A DNA stretch of 58,899 nucleotides from a virus. Location of the stretch: the IMG/VR virus record IMGVR_UViG_3300025083_000028, positions 1 through 58,899 of that record; one strand, given 5' to 3'. Made by a program: the position numbers and the translations under genes. This document shows, piece by piece, positions 45,725 to 53,657 of this stretch; position 1 is the stretch's first letter, and every line of letters begins with the position of its first letter. The notes beneath the pieces are model-generated. The model did no database searches. It saw only the letters and a list, made by a program, of their open reading frames with translations, and had not been told where the DNA came from.

Positions 45725-46572
45725 TATTTTCCAACGTTTAATTTTGCCGGTATTGCTGGCAAAGGGTTATAGTTTAATATTTCAATAGATTCTTTACTTG
45801 GTATATGTAATTTATCATCTATTATTTTAATACCCTCATTTAATTTTAATTCGGGTAGATTGTTTGATTCTCTTCTGTACATATAACAGGTTGCAGCATC
45901 AATATGATTATTGTATATATGACAATCACCAAGTTGAGCTATAAGTTTACCAGGAATATATTCTGTTTCTTTACATAATAATTCTAATAATAAACCATAC
46001 ATAGCTATATCGTAAGGCAATCCTAAAAACACATCAGCAGATCTTTGAACCCATATTAAATCCATCTTGTCGTTGTTTATATATACTTGAAAAGCATAAT
46101 GACAAGGAGGCAATGCCATATTATCTAATTCAGATGCATTCCATGCGCTAACTAATAATCTCCTTGAGCTAGGATTTTCTTTAATGTTTTTAACTAAATT
46201 ATACAATTGATCTGCATATCTTGTGTATGCACCATCTGCTATCTTCCACTTACGCCATTGATGGCCATATACAGGGCCAAGAGTACCATCTGTTCTGCCT
46301 GATCTTTTATAATCAGCATCCCAGTAAGATACATTATTATCCTGTAAGTATTTCATATCTGTTCTACCATTTAATATCCATAGTAATTCTGTTCTTGCAG
46401 AATTGAAATACATTTTTTTATTTGTAAGTAAAGGAAAGCCTATAGACATATCGTGTGTTAACTGTCTGCCAAATACAGATTTAGTTCCAACACCTGTTCT
46501 GTCTTCTTTATTAGGAGCTGACTGTAATATTGCAGCAACTAATCCTCTATACTGATTTTCTATATTTATCAT
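45724..46572 (-). CDS. thyA: Thymidylate synthase, ThyA type (282 aa)
   Basis: Makes dTMP from dUMP. Visible signature: LLWILNGRTDMKYL, DGTLGPVYGHQWRKW, catalytic C157 in LPPCHYAFQVYI, the phosphate-binding Arg pair in SSRRLLVSAWN (137-138), and QRSADVFLGLPYDIA with LIAQLGDCHIYNNH. I chose the ATG at 46572 (MINIENQYRGLV), which gives the family's usual N-terminus; an upstream ATG at 46638 would overlap the preceding gene by 92 bases. With the chosen start the overlap is 26 bases. Confidence 0.93.
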   Translation of the reverse strand: MINIENQYRGLVAAILQSAPNKEDRTGVGTKSVFGRQLTHDMSIGFPLLTNKKMYFNSARTELLWILNGRTDMKYLQDNNVSYWDADYKRSGRTDGTLGPVYGHQWRKWKIADGAYTRYADQLYNLVKNIKENPSSRRLLVSAWNASELDNMALPPCHYAFQVYINNDKMDLIWVQRSADVFLGLPYDIAMYGLLLELLCKETEYIPGKLIAQLGDCHIYNNHIDAATCYMYRRESNNLPELKLNEGIKIIDDKLHIPSKESIEILNYNPLPAIPAKLNVGK

Positions 46573-46828
46573 AATAATATTTACACATTCTATAATATTC
46601 TGGCCATAGTGTTTCTTTATCGTATATATGTGGAGCAAAGTTACACTTCTCCCCTTTTTTATACGGGCCTAAGTTTATACATATTTTCCATTGGCCATCT
46701 TGCGGCATAGCCCAAGGCGAAATTCTTATGTTCTTTCTTGTACAAAACAATTTCCATTCTTGTTCTTCAGGCGTTGCCATATATGAAGGCAAATAGTTTT
46801 TTTTTCTTCTTTTATATAAACTTTTCAT
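46547..46828 (-). CDS. Conserved small phage protein (93 aa)
   Basis: Contains ATPEEQEWKLFCTRKNIRIS then PWAMPQDGQWKICINLG and a Tyr-rich C-terminal helix (YRMCKYYYDKYRKSV). Begins at the base where the primase-helicase gene ends and runs into thyA. Trp/Cys pattern and position suggest a DNA-metabolism accessory protein. I recognise the ending Y-x-Y-Y-Y-D-K-Y-R from other marine phages but know no function. Confidence 0.62.
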   Translation of the reverse strand: MKSLYKRRKKNYLPSYMATPEEQEWKLFCTRKNIRISPWAMPQDGQWKICINLGPYKKGEKCNFAPHIYDKETLWPEYYRMCKYYYDKYRKSV

Positions 46829-48552
46829 TAATCCCAGGGCATAGGTTCGTCATCGTGTATAGCAACTTCGTGTGGTATAAAACAACCAGATTTAGGTTCC
46901 CACGTAAAATGAGCTTCAGCTCCGTTCTCTCCTAAATTCTGAAACTTAACTTTAAGTATTTTAGCCTTAACAGTTTTGTTTTCATAATCTCTATGAACTA
47001 ATATACCATGATAAGATGCATCATACCATTCACCTCCGCCTTTAATGTTATACATAGTTGGTTCTTCAATCTTGCCATTACTATCTTTATACATCTTAGT
47101 TGGATGTGCCACTATAAACACTAATACGTCATACTTTTTAGCAAACGTTTCAATCTTTGTTAGATACTCCATTGTGTATCTATTAACGTCTTCAGTTTTA
47201 CAATCAACGTCTCTGATTTTATTAAACGGGTCTATAACCAAACATTTAATACCTTTACGTTTTACTAACTCAGCGCCTTTACGCAATACAGATTCAAGTG
47301 TGTATCTTTCCATGTCAATGAAAAAGAAATTATCATTAACGTGTTCCGCTACTTGATTCCATTTGTCTGTGCCAATATCATGTTTACGCGGCATATCTTG
47401 CCAAACTTTTCTCATTAGTTTATGAGCATGTAAATATGTTGGTGCATTTTCAGGCGATGCAAATGCTGTTTTCCATGCGTAGTTTTGATTATAACCAACT
47501 ACCATCTGATCAACGAAATCTGATTTTCCGCTACTAGGTATCCCAGTAACAGTGATAAACTGGCCAGTATAAGTACTAAAAATGTTATCAAAATTAGGTA
47601 AACCAATTTGATACCCACGTTTGAAACCATTTTTAACAAAGTCCGTAATTTCATCTTCTATATCTTTAAAAGTTGTTACATTTTCTAATGGAACTGGCCT
47701 AGCTCCTTCAATACGTTTAATTAATTTCTCTTTACCGTATTTTATTAAATATTCATTTGCATCTTTGCAATCTTCAAATGTAACTAAATAACAAACTTCT
47801 GCTCCGAGTCGTCTTATAAATTCTTGTTGTAGCGCTTGACCTGGTTCGTCATTATCTACAGCTAGTATTACTTTTTCTTTATTCTCAAAGTAATCTATAC
47901 AGTTATCCAAATAATCTAAATTATTTGAATTAAGTGTAGCTCCGTTAGGAACTGATATTGCATTCTTAATTCCGGCTTCATGTAATGCTAACACATCCAT
48001 TTCACCTTCTGTTATTATACAATCGTCATAACCAACTATACTATTAATGTTATAAAATATCTTCTCAGCACCTTTATATAATTTGAAATTCTTTCTGCCG
48101 TCTCTATATTTAACATTAATGAGTTGGTCACCCATTATATAATTAAATTGAATTGTATTCTCGGACTTGCCGGTCTGTGGCATAAACTCTTTACCTTCCG
48201 TGACATTTAATTCATCTAAAGTTTTTTGAGATATACCTCGTGATTGGAACCACTCATATACTTTTGAACCTAACTGTTTAGGGTCAACAACATTCAACGC
48301 ATCGGGCCTAACATACTCTTTGAGTGCAGACCCTTTACGTTGATATGAATGTAATTGAAATGTTGAATCACAGTGATGGCAAGTACCCAAACCTCTTTCC
48401 CAATCGTAAGAGGCACACTTTTGTTTTCTATTTTCAGGTTTTCTATTAGACGAACACAGGGGACAAATCCCCTGTGCTTTACCAACATCTAAATTATGTT
48501 GGTTAAACTGGTCGATTAAAAAACCATTAATCTCCGTGTTGTTTACTTGCAT
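46828..48552 (-). CDS. DNA primase-helicase, T7 gp4-like (574 aa)
   Basis: Replication fork enzyme. N-terminal zinc-binding domain with C30-x-x-C33 and C58-x-x-C61 (CPLC ... CHHC). A TOPRIM primase core has ITEGEMDVLAL (E182) and VDNDEPG (D233, D235). The C-terminal RecA-like DnaB-type helicase has Walker A GIPSSGKS (337-344) and Walker B LVIDPFNK (D441), then HPTKMYKD and the 'arginine-finger' end. Domain order and length match bifunctional T7 gp4-type proteins. Its gene ends one base into the next start. Confidence 0.93.
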   Translation of the reverse strand: MQVNNTEINGFLIDQFNQHNLDVGKAQGICPLCSSNRKPENRKQKCASYDWERGLGTCHHCDSTFQLHSYQRKGSALKEYVRPDALNVVDPKQLGSKVYEWFQSRGISQKTLDELNVTEGKEFMPQTGKSENTIQFNYIMGDQLINVKYRDGRKNFKLYKGAEKIFYNINSIVGYDDCIITEGEMDVLALHEAGIKNAISVPNGATLNSNNLDYLDNCIDYFENKEKVILAVDNDEPGQALQQEFIRRLGAEVCYLVTFEDCKDANEYLIKYGKEKLIKRIEGARPVPLENVTTFKDIEDEITDFVKNGFKRGYQIGLPNFDNIFSTYTGQFITVTGIPSSGKSDFVDQMVVGYNQNYAWKTAFASPENAPTYLHAHKLMRKVWQDMPRKHDIGTDKWNQVAEHVNDNFFFIDMERYTLESVLRKGAELVKRKGIKCLVIDPFNKIRDVDCKTEDVNRYTMEYLTKIETFAKKYDVLVFIVAHPTKMYKDSNGKIEEPTMYNIKGGGEWYDASYHGILVHRDYENKTVKAKILKVKFQNLGENGAEAHFTWEPKSGCFIPHEVAIHDDEPMPWD

Positions 48553-48563
48553 TAACTAACTAT

Positions 48564-48875
48564 TTAAAATGGTAAATCATCTGCTACTGCAGGAGCCGGA
48601 GCCGCTGCTTGTGTCGGTTGATCTGATCTTGGTGCTGCATCAACATTATCACCATTTGTCCAAACTACTTGAACATTACCTAAATAAACTTTAGGATTTT
48701 TAGCTTCTCTTTCCTCCTTGGATTGAGCAACTACAACCGGTCCTTGATTACCGAACTGATCAACTTCATCATTTATTGTAATAGTAATCGGTAAATACTT
48801 ACCTTTCTTACCAACAATGATTTTGTCTTTTGGTATCTCGTTAAGATTGATACTTGTTTTAATTATACTAGCCAT
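48564..48875 (-). CDS. Single-stranded DNA-binding protein-like (103 aa)
   Basis: A short strand-rich domain (KIIVGKKGKYLPITITINDE; KEEREAKNPKVYLGNVQVVW) is followed by a Gln/Ala/Pro linker and the acidic tip A-D-D-L-P-F. That D-D-x-P-F end is the classic SSB tail that docks replication partners. The fold is smaller than bacterial SSB. Position between primase-helicase and recombination genes supports the role. The K-S-K-E-E-R-E/Y-L-G-N pattern occurs in other Bacteroidota phages as I recall. Confidence 0.72.
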   Translation of the reverse strand: MASIIKTSINLNEIPKDKIIVGKKGKYLPITITINDEVDQFGNQGPVVVAQSKEEREAKNPKVYLGNVQVVWTNGDNVDAAPRSDQPTQAAAPAPAVADDLPF

Positions 48876-48876
48876 A

Positions 48877-49095
48877 TTATACTGCTGTTTGAAATAAATT
48901 ATTGAACATAGTTCTCAGCTCAGTAGTTCCTACTGTAGCTCCTGTAGCTTGTAATCTTCTTCTGAAGTTGTCAGCTTTTTTGCTATACGCATGCAATCCA
49001 TCTGAAGATGTTTTGTTTGCATAAAACTCTGTTGTTGGAAAGGTCATTCCCGTCATTGCACATAATTTAGTTGTTGCTTTTTTTCTTCTTGCCAT
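48877..49095 (-). CDS. Small protein resembling a cysteine-poor zinc-finger domain (72 aa)
   Basis: MARRKKATTKLCAMTGMTFP, then TTEFYANKTSSDGLHAYSKK. The spacing follows the common phage zinc module K-x-C-x-x-C-x-x-x-x-x-x-x-x-F-Y-x-x-K-x-x-x-D-G-L-x-x-x-C-K-x-C, but only one Cys remains; the other three positions hold Thr/Gly-type, Ser and Ala residues. So it may keep the fold without zinc. It starts one base before the SSB-like gene's upstream boundary and probably works with the recombination genes next to it. Function unknown. Confidence 0.6.
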   Translation of the reverse strand: MARRKKATTKLCAMTGMTFPTTEFYANKTSSDGLHAYSKKADNFRRRLQATGATVGTTELRTMFNNLFQTAV

Positions 49096-49108
49096 AATAA
49101 TAAGGGTT

Positions 49109-49840
49109 TTAAAGGGTTAAATTCATAAAGTATTGTGAAGGTTCAAATCCTTCGGTTTTAAAAAATAAGTCGTAAGCCTCAGTGGCTCTTTTAACTTTAG
49201 CCTCACCTGACTTATAAAAATCTGGTGAGCAATCAATAACTGCTATTTGATGTGTCTTTTTATCTATTACCATAAACACAAATTCATAGCCGAATAATTT
49301 ACTGTAGATGTATGCCTGACTGTCGTAATTATAACGGTAAGCGGAACGCCTGAAAGCGTGTATATCAGAAGTGGTTTTCAGGTCAATGATTAGTTGATCA
49401 TCATGGTTTATGATGTCAGCTTTTCCCTTCCACATATTGCCTTCAAGCTCCACTATACCAGGCTTCTCATACTCAACATCTATACCTCGGACTAAACCTC
49501 GGCATATATCATTATTCATTAATTTTTCGGTCATCAATTCAATTTGATCGACTTCGTGTTGTAATAAACACAGTTCGCCGCCAGACATTTCTTTATAATG
49601 TTTTGTGTTTCTCGTACTGCTTTCAATTATCTTAAACTTTTTTAATTTATCTGGTTCAAGTATTGCAGTATGAAAATAACCACCAACAAGAAACGCTGAA
49701 GACATTTTTGATTGTTCGCCTAAAGCTAAAGGATTAGTAAGCAAAGTAGATATGTCACTGTTACTCAAGAATTGTTTACCAAACTTGCCATAATAATGTT
49801 CATCTTCTTTTAACTTTTCTAATACCTTTTCTTTGTTCAT
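49109..49840 (-). CDS. RecE-like PD-(D/E)XK exonuclease (243 aa)
   Basis: Likely the 5'-3' exonuclease of a two-component recombination system. Catalytic pattern: a His in GGYFHTAILEPD, then KGKADIINHDDQLIIDLKTT (D...D-x-K), and YNYDSQAYIYSKLFGY, the Q-x-x-x-Y helix typical of RecE/Cas4-type nucleases. Shorter than RecE but equal to its catalytic domain. The start follows directly on the ERF annealing gene, so the pair is cotranscribed, as in lambda Red-type systems. Confidence 0.85.
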   Translation of the reverse strand: MNKEKVLEKLKEDEHYYGKFGKQFLSNSDISTLLTNPLALGEQSKMSSAFLVGGYFHTAILEPDKLKKFKIIESSTRNTKHYKEMSGGELCLLQHEVDQIELMTEKLMNNDICRGLVRGIDVEYEKPGIVELEGNMWKGKADIINHDDQLIIDLKTTSDIHAFRRSAYRYNYDSQAYIYSKLFGYEFVFMVIDKKTHQIAVIDCSPDFYKSGEAKVKRATEAYDLFFKTEGFEPSQYFMNLTL

Positions 49841-50416
49841 TTACAATGTAGTTAATTCAATTAATTGTTTCTTAACATCTGGTGTTAAGACGTACTTGTT
49901 TTCAATCACTGCCATTTTACCACCTGCTCTAATGTAGTCTAAAGCTTTTTGAAATTTAACATCTTCTTTGTTTTTTATTTCAGCTTTGTTTGCGACTGGT
50001 TTAGGTTTAGCAATAGTAACTTTGCCGTGACTGTTTGTTGCGTCACTATCTTGAGTGTCGTCTATAAGTAATAAGTTGCCAAGTGCATACTTTTTACCGT
50101 AACTCGAAGCGGAACCAAACTTTTGTGGAGTTTGCATACCCTTCTGATTTAAGTCTACACCAACTAATGCTGTAGCTTTTATTTCCATACCTTTTTCATC
50201 TTGAATAACAGCTGTGCTTTCAAGTATAGGCATAGGTTCAGTTGAGATTAATTTTTCTTTAATCCTTACTGATACTCCTAACTCTAAGAGATAGGGTTTA
50301 ATTGCTTCGAGAATGTCTTCGGCTGATCTGAAGTTGTATTTGCCGAATGAGTTAAATCTACTTTTCTTCGATTTAAATTTTGTCTGAATGGTTGACAGTT
50401 TCTGGTTTAGGGTCAT
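49841..50416 (-). CDS. ERF-family single-strand annealing protein (191 aa)
   Basis: ERF pattern: KLSTIQTKFKSKKSRFNSFG with NFRSAEDILEAIKPYLLELG, then SSYGKKYALGNLLLIDDTQD (the conserved Y-x-x-K-Y-A-L-x-x-L-L-x-I-D-D-x-x-D-S-D block). The C-terminal part is a basic linker plus small helical domain. Anneals complementary strands during recombination-dependent replication or repair, with the adjacent exonuclease. The stop is directly followed by the exonuclease ATG. Confidence 0.88.
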   Translation of the reverse strand: MTLNQKLSTIQTKFKSKKSRFNSFGKYNFRSAEDILEAIKPYLLELGVSVRIKEKLISTEPMPILESTAVIQDEKGMEIKATALVGVDLNQKGMQTPQKFGSASSYGKKYALGNLLLIDDTQDSDATNSHGKVTIAKPKPVANKAEIKNKEDVKFQKALDYIRAGGKMAVIENKYVLTPDVKKQLIELTTL

Positions 50417-50469
50417 ACTAATATTATTACATGTTAATTATTAAACTTAAATTTTATATTTACCGTAAC

Positions 50470-51234
50470 TTACAGGTAATCAAGCACTTGCGAGCTGTCT
50501 ACGTTGTCAATTAAGGTTTGTATAGCATCGCGTTTTATCTGTGAAATACGAACATGAGCAGTACTCACATTGATTCCAACTATTGATGCTATCTCGTTTG
50601 CTGAATGCTTATCACAATCTAATCCGTAACTTAATCTTAATACATTATATTGCCGTTCATTTAAATGCGTTCGCATTAGTCCTAACAAATAAGTATTTAA
50701 TAAAGCTATGTTGTATGGTTCAGATTTATCTATAACTTGATAAGCTAAATTTTCGTCGTTGTTTGGCTTAGCATCAATTGAAGAGAATACAGAATTAAAA
50801 AACATTGAAACTAATCTTTCGTCTTTCGGATTTCTGCGTATCTCATTTAATTTATGCTCGGGTATTCTTATTTCGCCTCTATTCATATCAACTGCACGTC
50901 TGATTGCACCTTTGATCCGTTTAGATAAAAACGATTTTAATGTTTTCTCTTGATCATCTGACTTCCTTAATGTTTCACGATCTAATTTATTTGTGGCAGC
51001 AATTAAACCTGCACTACCCTCTTGTATTAAATCAAGTATTGATAATATACCTGAAGCTTGATCAGACGTTGATTGTTTTCTTGCTATGTTTTCCACTAAT
51101 GGTAAAAAGTTTATAATGATTTCATCATTAGTTAATCCAGTATAATCGCCGTCAATTGGTTTATTAACATCTTCCCAAGCATCTTCAACTTCTTGCTTAT
51201 ACTTTAAATATATTGGTATATTATATTTTTTCAT
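50470..51234 (-). CDS. Phage-encoded sigma-70-family RNA polymerase sigma factor (254 aa)
   Basis: Sigma region 2 is visible in PLVENIARKQ, LDLIQEGSAGLIAATNKLD (the core-binding D-L-I-Q-E-G helix) and FLSKRIKGAIRRAVDM; region 3-like in IRIPEHKLNEI; region 4 helix-turn-helix in HSANEIASIVGINVSTAHVR then ISQIKRDA. It would redirect host RNA polymerase to phage promoters; the phage has no RNA polymerase gene in view. The best candidates for its targets are the eight repeated motifs at 54.5-58.5 kb. ATGA overlap with the HTH gene upstream. Confidence 0.85.
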   Translation of the reverse strand: MKKYNIPIYLKYKQEVEDAWEDVNKPIDGDYTGLTNDEIIINFLPLVENIARKQSTSDQASGILSILDLIQEGSAGLIAATNKLDRETLRKSDDQEKTLKSFLSKRIKGAIRRAVDMNRGEIRIPEHKLNEIRRNPKDERLVSMFFNSVFSSIDAKPNNDENLAYQVIDKSEPYNIALLNTYLLGLMRTHLNERQYNVLRLSYGLDCDKHSANEIASIVGINVSTAHVRISQIKRDAIQTLIDNVDSSQVLDYL

Positions 51235-51869
51235 ATTTCGTTATTAAGTAATTCTTTTTCTGTTTTTAATTGGTTGCCCATGTTTCTATGTATTGTACGT
51301 GTCGTACAACCTAGTAATTTAGCTAATTTGTTAATTGTTATTTTTTGTTTTTCGTGGTTCAAATCAAGCATACACTGGTATATGTCATCTTCTGAAACTT
51401 TTTTGCCTTTACCAATTAATGTGCCAACAATACTCAGTTTTTGCGATAATGTTAAACCAGTATTAAATTTAAATATAACTTTACGTATACGATTACGCGG
51501 AGGTGTATCGCCAACAGCAAGCACTTCATTAATCATATTGTTAAGTATTTTTTGTTTCATAAAAAATGTAACAAAACCGTTTTCTTTGTCTGCAATAAAA
51601 TTAAATATAGATCGCATATCATCATCAAGTGAAACTTCATCACCTTCGATGCCATCTGCATTTAAATAGTATAAAACTAAGAAATGCCACTTTAAAGATT
51701 TGTATGTAGTTATCTTTGCTTTACTTCTGAATAAGCTATAGCATTGATACGTACCTTCCGCGTAGTAATCATATAGATCAGTTGACTCGGTTGGCTCATC
51801 TGTGATAGGGTTACGATAGTATATAACTTGTCTATCATTCAGCCACTGTATGTTTCTTTCTTGTGACAT
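51231..51869 (-). CDS. Helix-turn-helix protein, possible replication initiator or transcription factor (212 aa)
   Basis: N-terminal two thirds are helical with Tyr/Asp-rich sequence (YYAEGTYQCYSLFRSKAKIT). The C-terminal 45 residues form a helix-turn-helix: KITINKLAKLLGCTTRTIHR with a preceding basic helix. Co-translationally linked (ATGA) to the sigma-factor gene, so it may regulate the same promoters or act at the origin. No recognised family name. Membership in replication-initiator proteins is a guess. Confidence 0.6.
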   Translation of the reverse strand: MSQERNIQWLNDRQVIYYRNPITDEPTESTDLYDYYAEGTYQCYSLFRSKAKITTYKSLKWHFLVLYYLNADGIEGDEVSLDDDMRSIFNFIADKENGFVTFFMKQKILNNMINEVLAVGDTPPRNRIRKVIFKFNTGLTLSQKLSIVGTLIGKGKKVSEDDIYQCMLDLNHEKQKITINKLAKLLGCTTRTIHRNMGNQLKTEKELLNNEI

Positions 51870-51886
51870 TAGCTGTTTACTAATTA

Positions 51887-52000
51887 TTATTTATTAGCTT
51901 TCGTCGCTCTTCTTGGCTTTTGAAATTTTTTGATTTTATCTGTGATACCTCTGTAATTAACTTTAATTAAATGCTTTGCATTTTTTGCTGTGTTACTCAT
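51887..52000 (-). CDS. Very small basic protein (37 aa)
   Basis: ATG at 52000; reads MSNTAKNAKHLIKVNYRGIT, then DKIKKFQKPRRATKANK, stop at 51887. It overlaps the 3' end of the exported 3D-domain gene by 8 bases and leaves 17 bases before the HTH gene, so it fits the operon neatly. Strongly basic, possibly nucleic-acid or ribosome binding. Missed by a 60-residue cutoff. Confidence 0.55.
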   Translation of the reverse strand: MSNTAKNAKHLIKVNYRGITDKIKKFQKPRRATKANK

Positions 52001-52343
52001 TTAGTTCAATTTTTATGTTATTCCATTTTCCCATAGTGCCGACATTTACAAGTAAATCAATACGTTTAGTAAAACGTTTATTCATTCGGTCTTGTACAAT
52101 CCAGTCGCCATCAAATTTTCTATTTATTCCTTCAATGCAGACAATTGCTCCAAACGTATAACCCAACTTTTCAAGGTCTCGTGAAACTGCTATCCACCGA
52201 TGGCCTGCAGGATTATCAGGGTTTATATGTTTCATAGAGGCAGTGACGAATGGAGTACTGTCTGTCTGTTCAGGCACCGCATGGTAAACCGTAGCGGTCA
52301 CTAACTCCTTTAGGAATAGTGTTAAAAGTATAAGGTGTTTCAT
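51993..52343 (-). CDS. Exported 3D/double-psi beta-barrel-like protein (116 aa)
   Basis: Signal-peptide-like start MKHLILLTLFLKELVTATVYHA. The rest follows the RlpA/3D barrel pattern: YHAVPEQTDSTPFVTASMK, GHRWIAVSRDLEKLGY, then DWIVQDRMNKRFTKRIDLLV, where Asp residues in V-x-D-x-M and R-I-D-L mark the '3D' set. Such domains bind or cleave peptidoglycan glycans. It overlaps the upstream gene by 74 bases, unusual but consistent with its hydrophobic start. A second wall-directed activity away from the lysis cassette. Confidence 0.65.
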   Translation of the reverse strand: MKHLILLTLFLKELVTATVYHAVPEQTDSTPFVTASMKHINPDNPAGHRWIAVSRDLEKLGYTFGAIVCIEGINRKFDGDWIVQDRMNKRFTKRIDLLVNVGTMGKWNNIKIELNE

Positions 52344-52800
52344 TTTTATTTACTATTTTTGCTTTTTCAATAATGTAATATCGCCAGTAACCGTGTATAG
52401 CATTAGACCGTTTGAACTCGTCTGGCATGCATTGCGGCGGTTGTTTAAATTTATTACCAAGCGGCATACCCACTGGGCAATTTTTTAAAGCATCAAAACA
52501 TTTTTCAATACTCAAATGCCGTTTATTATATCGCTTAGTATACTCATTACCGAGTGCTAGCATGTGTTCAAATAACCAATAGTACTGTGCACTTGTTTCA
52601 CGACACCATATACTTGAGGGGTGATTGTAATGTGCTTTTTTATATGGTATATAAGAAGGATCATAGCCTCGTTCTTCAGCATAATGATGATGAGCCGTAC
52701 AGAGCATTTGAGCGCTCTCTAAGATCATTTTAACTTTGTGTTTGTCATAAACATAACTCGCTGCTAAATGAGGGTCGTCGTGTAAATAAAATATGTTCAT
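52270..52800 (-). CDS. Conserved phage protein, MNIFYL-DKHxxKM family (176 aa)
   Basis: MNIFYLHDDPHLAASYVYDK, then HKVKMILESAQMLCTAHHHY, SSIWCRETSAQYYWLFEHML and PPQCMPDEFKR. This D-K-H-x-V-K-M-x-x-E-x-x-Q family with many His, Glu and Asp is widespread in phages; some databases, as I recall, tag it as DNA-glycosylase-like, which I cannot confirm. The conserved acidic/His set suggests an enzyme. I moved the start to ATG 52800, giving an ATGA overlap with the upstream gene instead of a 43-base one. Confidence 0.65.
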   Translation of the reverse strand: MNIFYLHDDPHLAASYVYDKHKVKMILESAQMLCTAHHHYAEERGYDPSYIPYKKAHYNHPSSIWCRETSAQYYWLFEHMLALGNEYTKRYNKRHLSIEKCFDALKNCPVGMPLGNKFKQPPQCMPDEFKRSNAIHGYWRYYIIEKAKIVNKNETPYTFNTIPKGVSDRYGLPCGA

Positions 52801-52991
52801 ATTGTTTCTCCGTTTTGCCACTCGCCGCACTCTTGGCATGACGAGTCCTTTATTATATATTGGTGATATACTAATTCAGTGCTACCACAAAATTTGCATT
52901 TTTCTTTATTAGTTGTTTTTATTTTATTATCTATTTTACACCGGTAAGTTATAGTGCCATCTTTCCATGAAATTATATAAGAATTACTCAT
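52797..52991 (-). CDS. Small zinc-ribbon protein (64 aa)
   Basis: Two Cys-x-x-Cys knuckles, C-K-F-C-G-S-T-E-L and C-Q-E-C-G-E-W, spaced 18 residues apart (first to second pair), form a zinc ribbon; a strand-rich N-terminus (YIISWKDGTITYRCKIDNKI) precedes it. Likely binds nucleic acid or a protein partner. Linked by ATGA to the downstream gene, and 7 bases from the upstream stop. Confidence 0.65.
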   Translation of the reverse strand: MSNSYIISWKDGTITYRCKIDNKIKTTNKEKCKFCGSTELVYHQYIIKDSSCQECGEWQNGETI

Positions 52992-52998
52992 AGTCTCG

Positions 52999-53271
52999 TT
53001 ATAATCTTTTTTTTAGGTTTTCAATTCTTTTTTTAATAAACGCCGCTTGTTCGTATTCTTCGTTGTCTTCGTATTCTTTCATTACACCAGTTAAACTTTC
53101 TATTTCTTGTAAAATTATTTCACCTTCTGTATATTCTTTAGCATCCTGTTGTCGCACGACATCAAGCCCGTAAGTAGCAGTTTCAGGATTAATAAATTCA
53201 TTATACAAATCGGTTTTGATGCGGTTGTATAGCATTTGGTATTGCTTGTCTGTCATATTATTATTATCCAT
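52999..53271 (-). CDS. Small acidic protein with UVR-like C-terminal helix pair (90 aa)
   Basis: The last ~30 residues (MKEYEDNEEYEQAAFIKKRI then ENLKKRL) fit the UVR motif of UvrB/UvrC and Clp-associated proteins (M-x-x-A-x-x-x-x-x-(Y/F)-E-x-A-A-x-x-(R/K)-x-x-I-x-x-L), a protein-protein contact hairpin. The N-terminal part is Tyr/Asp/Asn-rich and unassigned. It could bind a host repair or protease complex, which is inference. One-base overlap with the upstream gene. Confidence 0.6.
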   Translation of the reverse strand: MDNNNMTDKQYQMLYNRIKTDLYNEFINPETATYGLDVVRQQDAKEYTEGEIILQEIESLTGVMKEYEDNEEYEQAAFIKKRIENLKKRL

Positions 53272-53657
53272 TAGTCTTCGTGTTTAGTCTGTATTTTATC
53301 TTGCACTTCAATATAAAGTTCATGAAGCATATCATCCACGTATAATTCGTCGTAAATTTCTTCATCGATAAATATATCAAGACCATCTTTAATACAACCG
53401 ATAATTTCTTCAGCCATACCTGTAGCATAATAGTATACATTTTCAGGATTAAAACCGTAGTCATCATTAGCGTGGGCCCAATAAACCGTATAAGAGTCTG
53501 CAGTATATACAGATTCAAATATATAGTCACAAGTGTTGGTTCCCATAAAGTCCGTTGTAATTTTAGAATTGTAATAATCTAGTATCCAAGTCTTTGCTTC
53601 TTCAGGTGTAACGTCGTACATATCTTCTTTGTATATTTTTTCTTTGTTATTCATCAT
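53271..53657 (-). CDS. Acidic small protein of unknown function (128 aa)
   Basis: Strongly acidic, Tyr-rich (YKEDMYDVTPEEAKTWILDY; FIDEEIYDELYVDDMLHELY). No catalytic motif or known family recognised. Such acidic proteins in phage early/middle regions sometimes mimic DNA to block host enzymes, which the composition allows but does not show. Overlaps upstream and downstream genes by 11 and 1 bases. Confidence 0.55.
   Translation of the reverse strand: MMNNKEKIYKEDMYDVTPEEAKTWILDYYNSKITTDFMGTNTCDYIFESVYTADSYTVYWAHANDDYGFNPENVYYYATGMAEEIIGCIKDGLDIFIDEEIYDELYVDDMLHELYIEVQDKIQTKHED

Noticed and set aside
53264-53530. 88-aa hydrophobic minus-strand ORF
   Set aside because: Frame-shifted shadow of the acidic 128-aa gene; Leu/Thr-rich composition typical of shifted frames.
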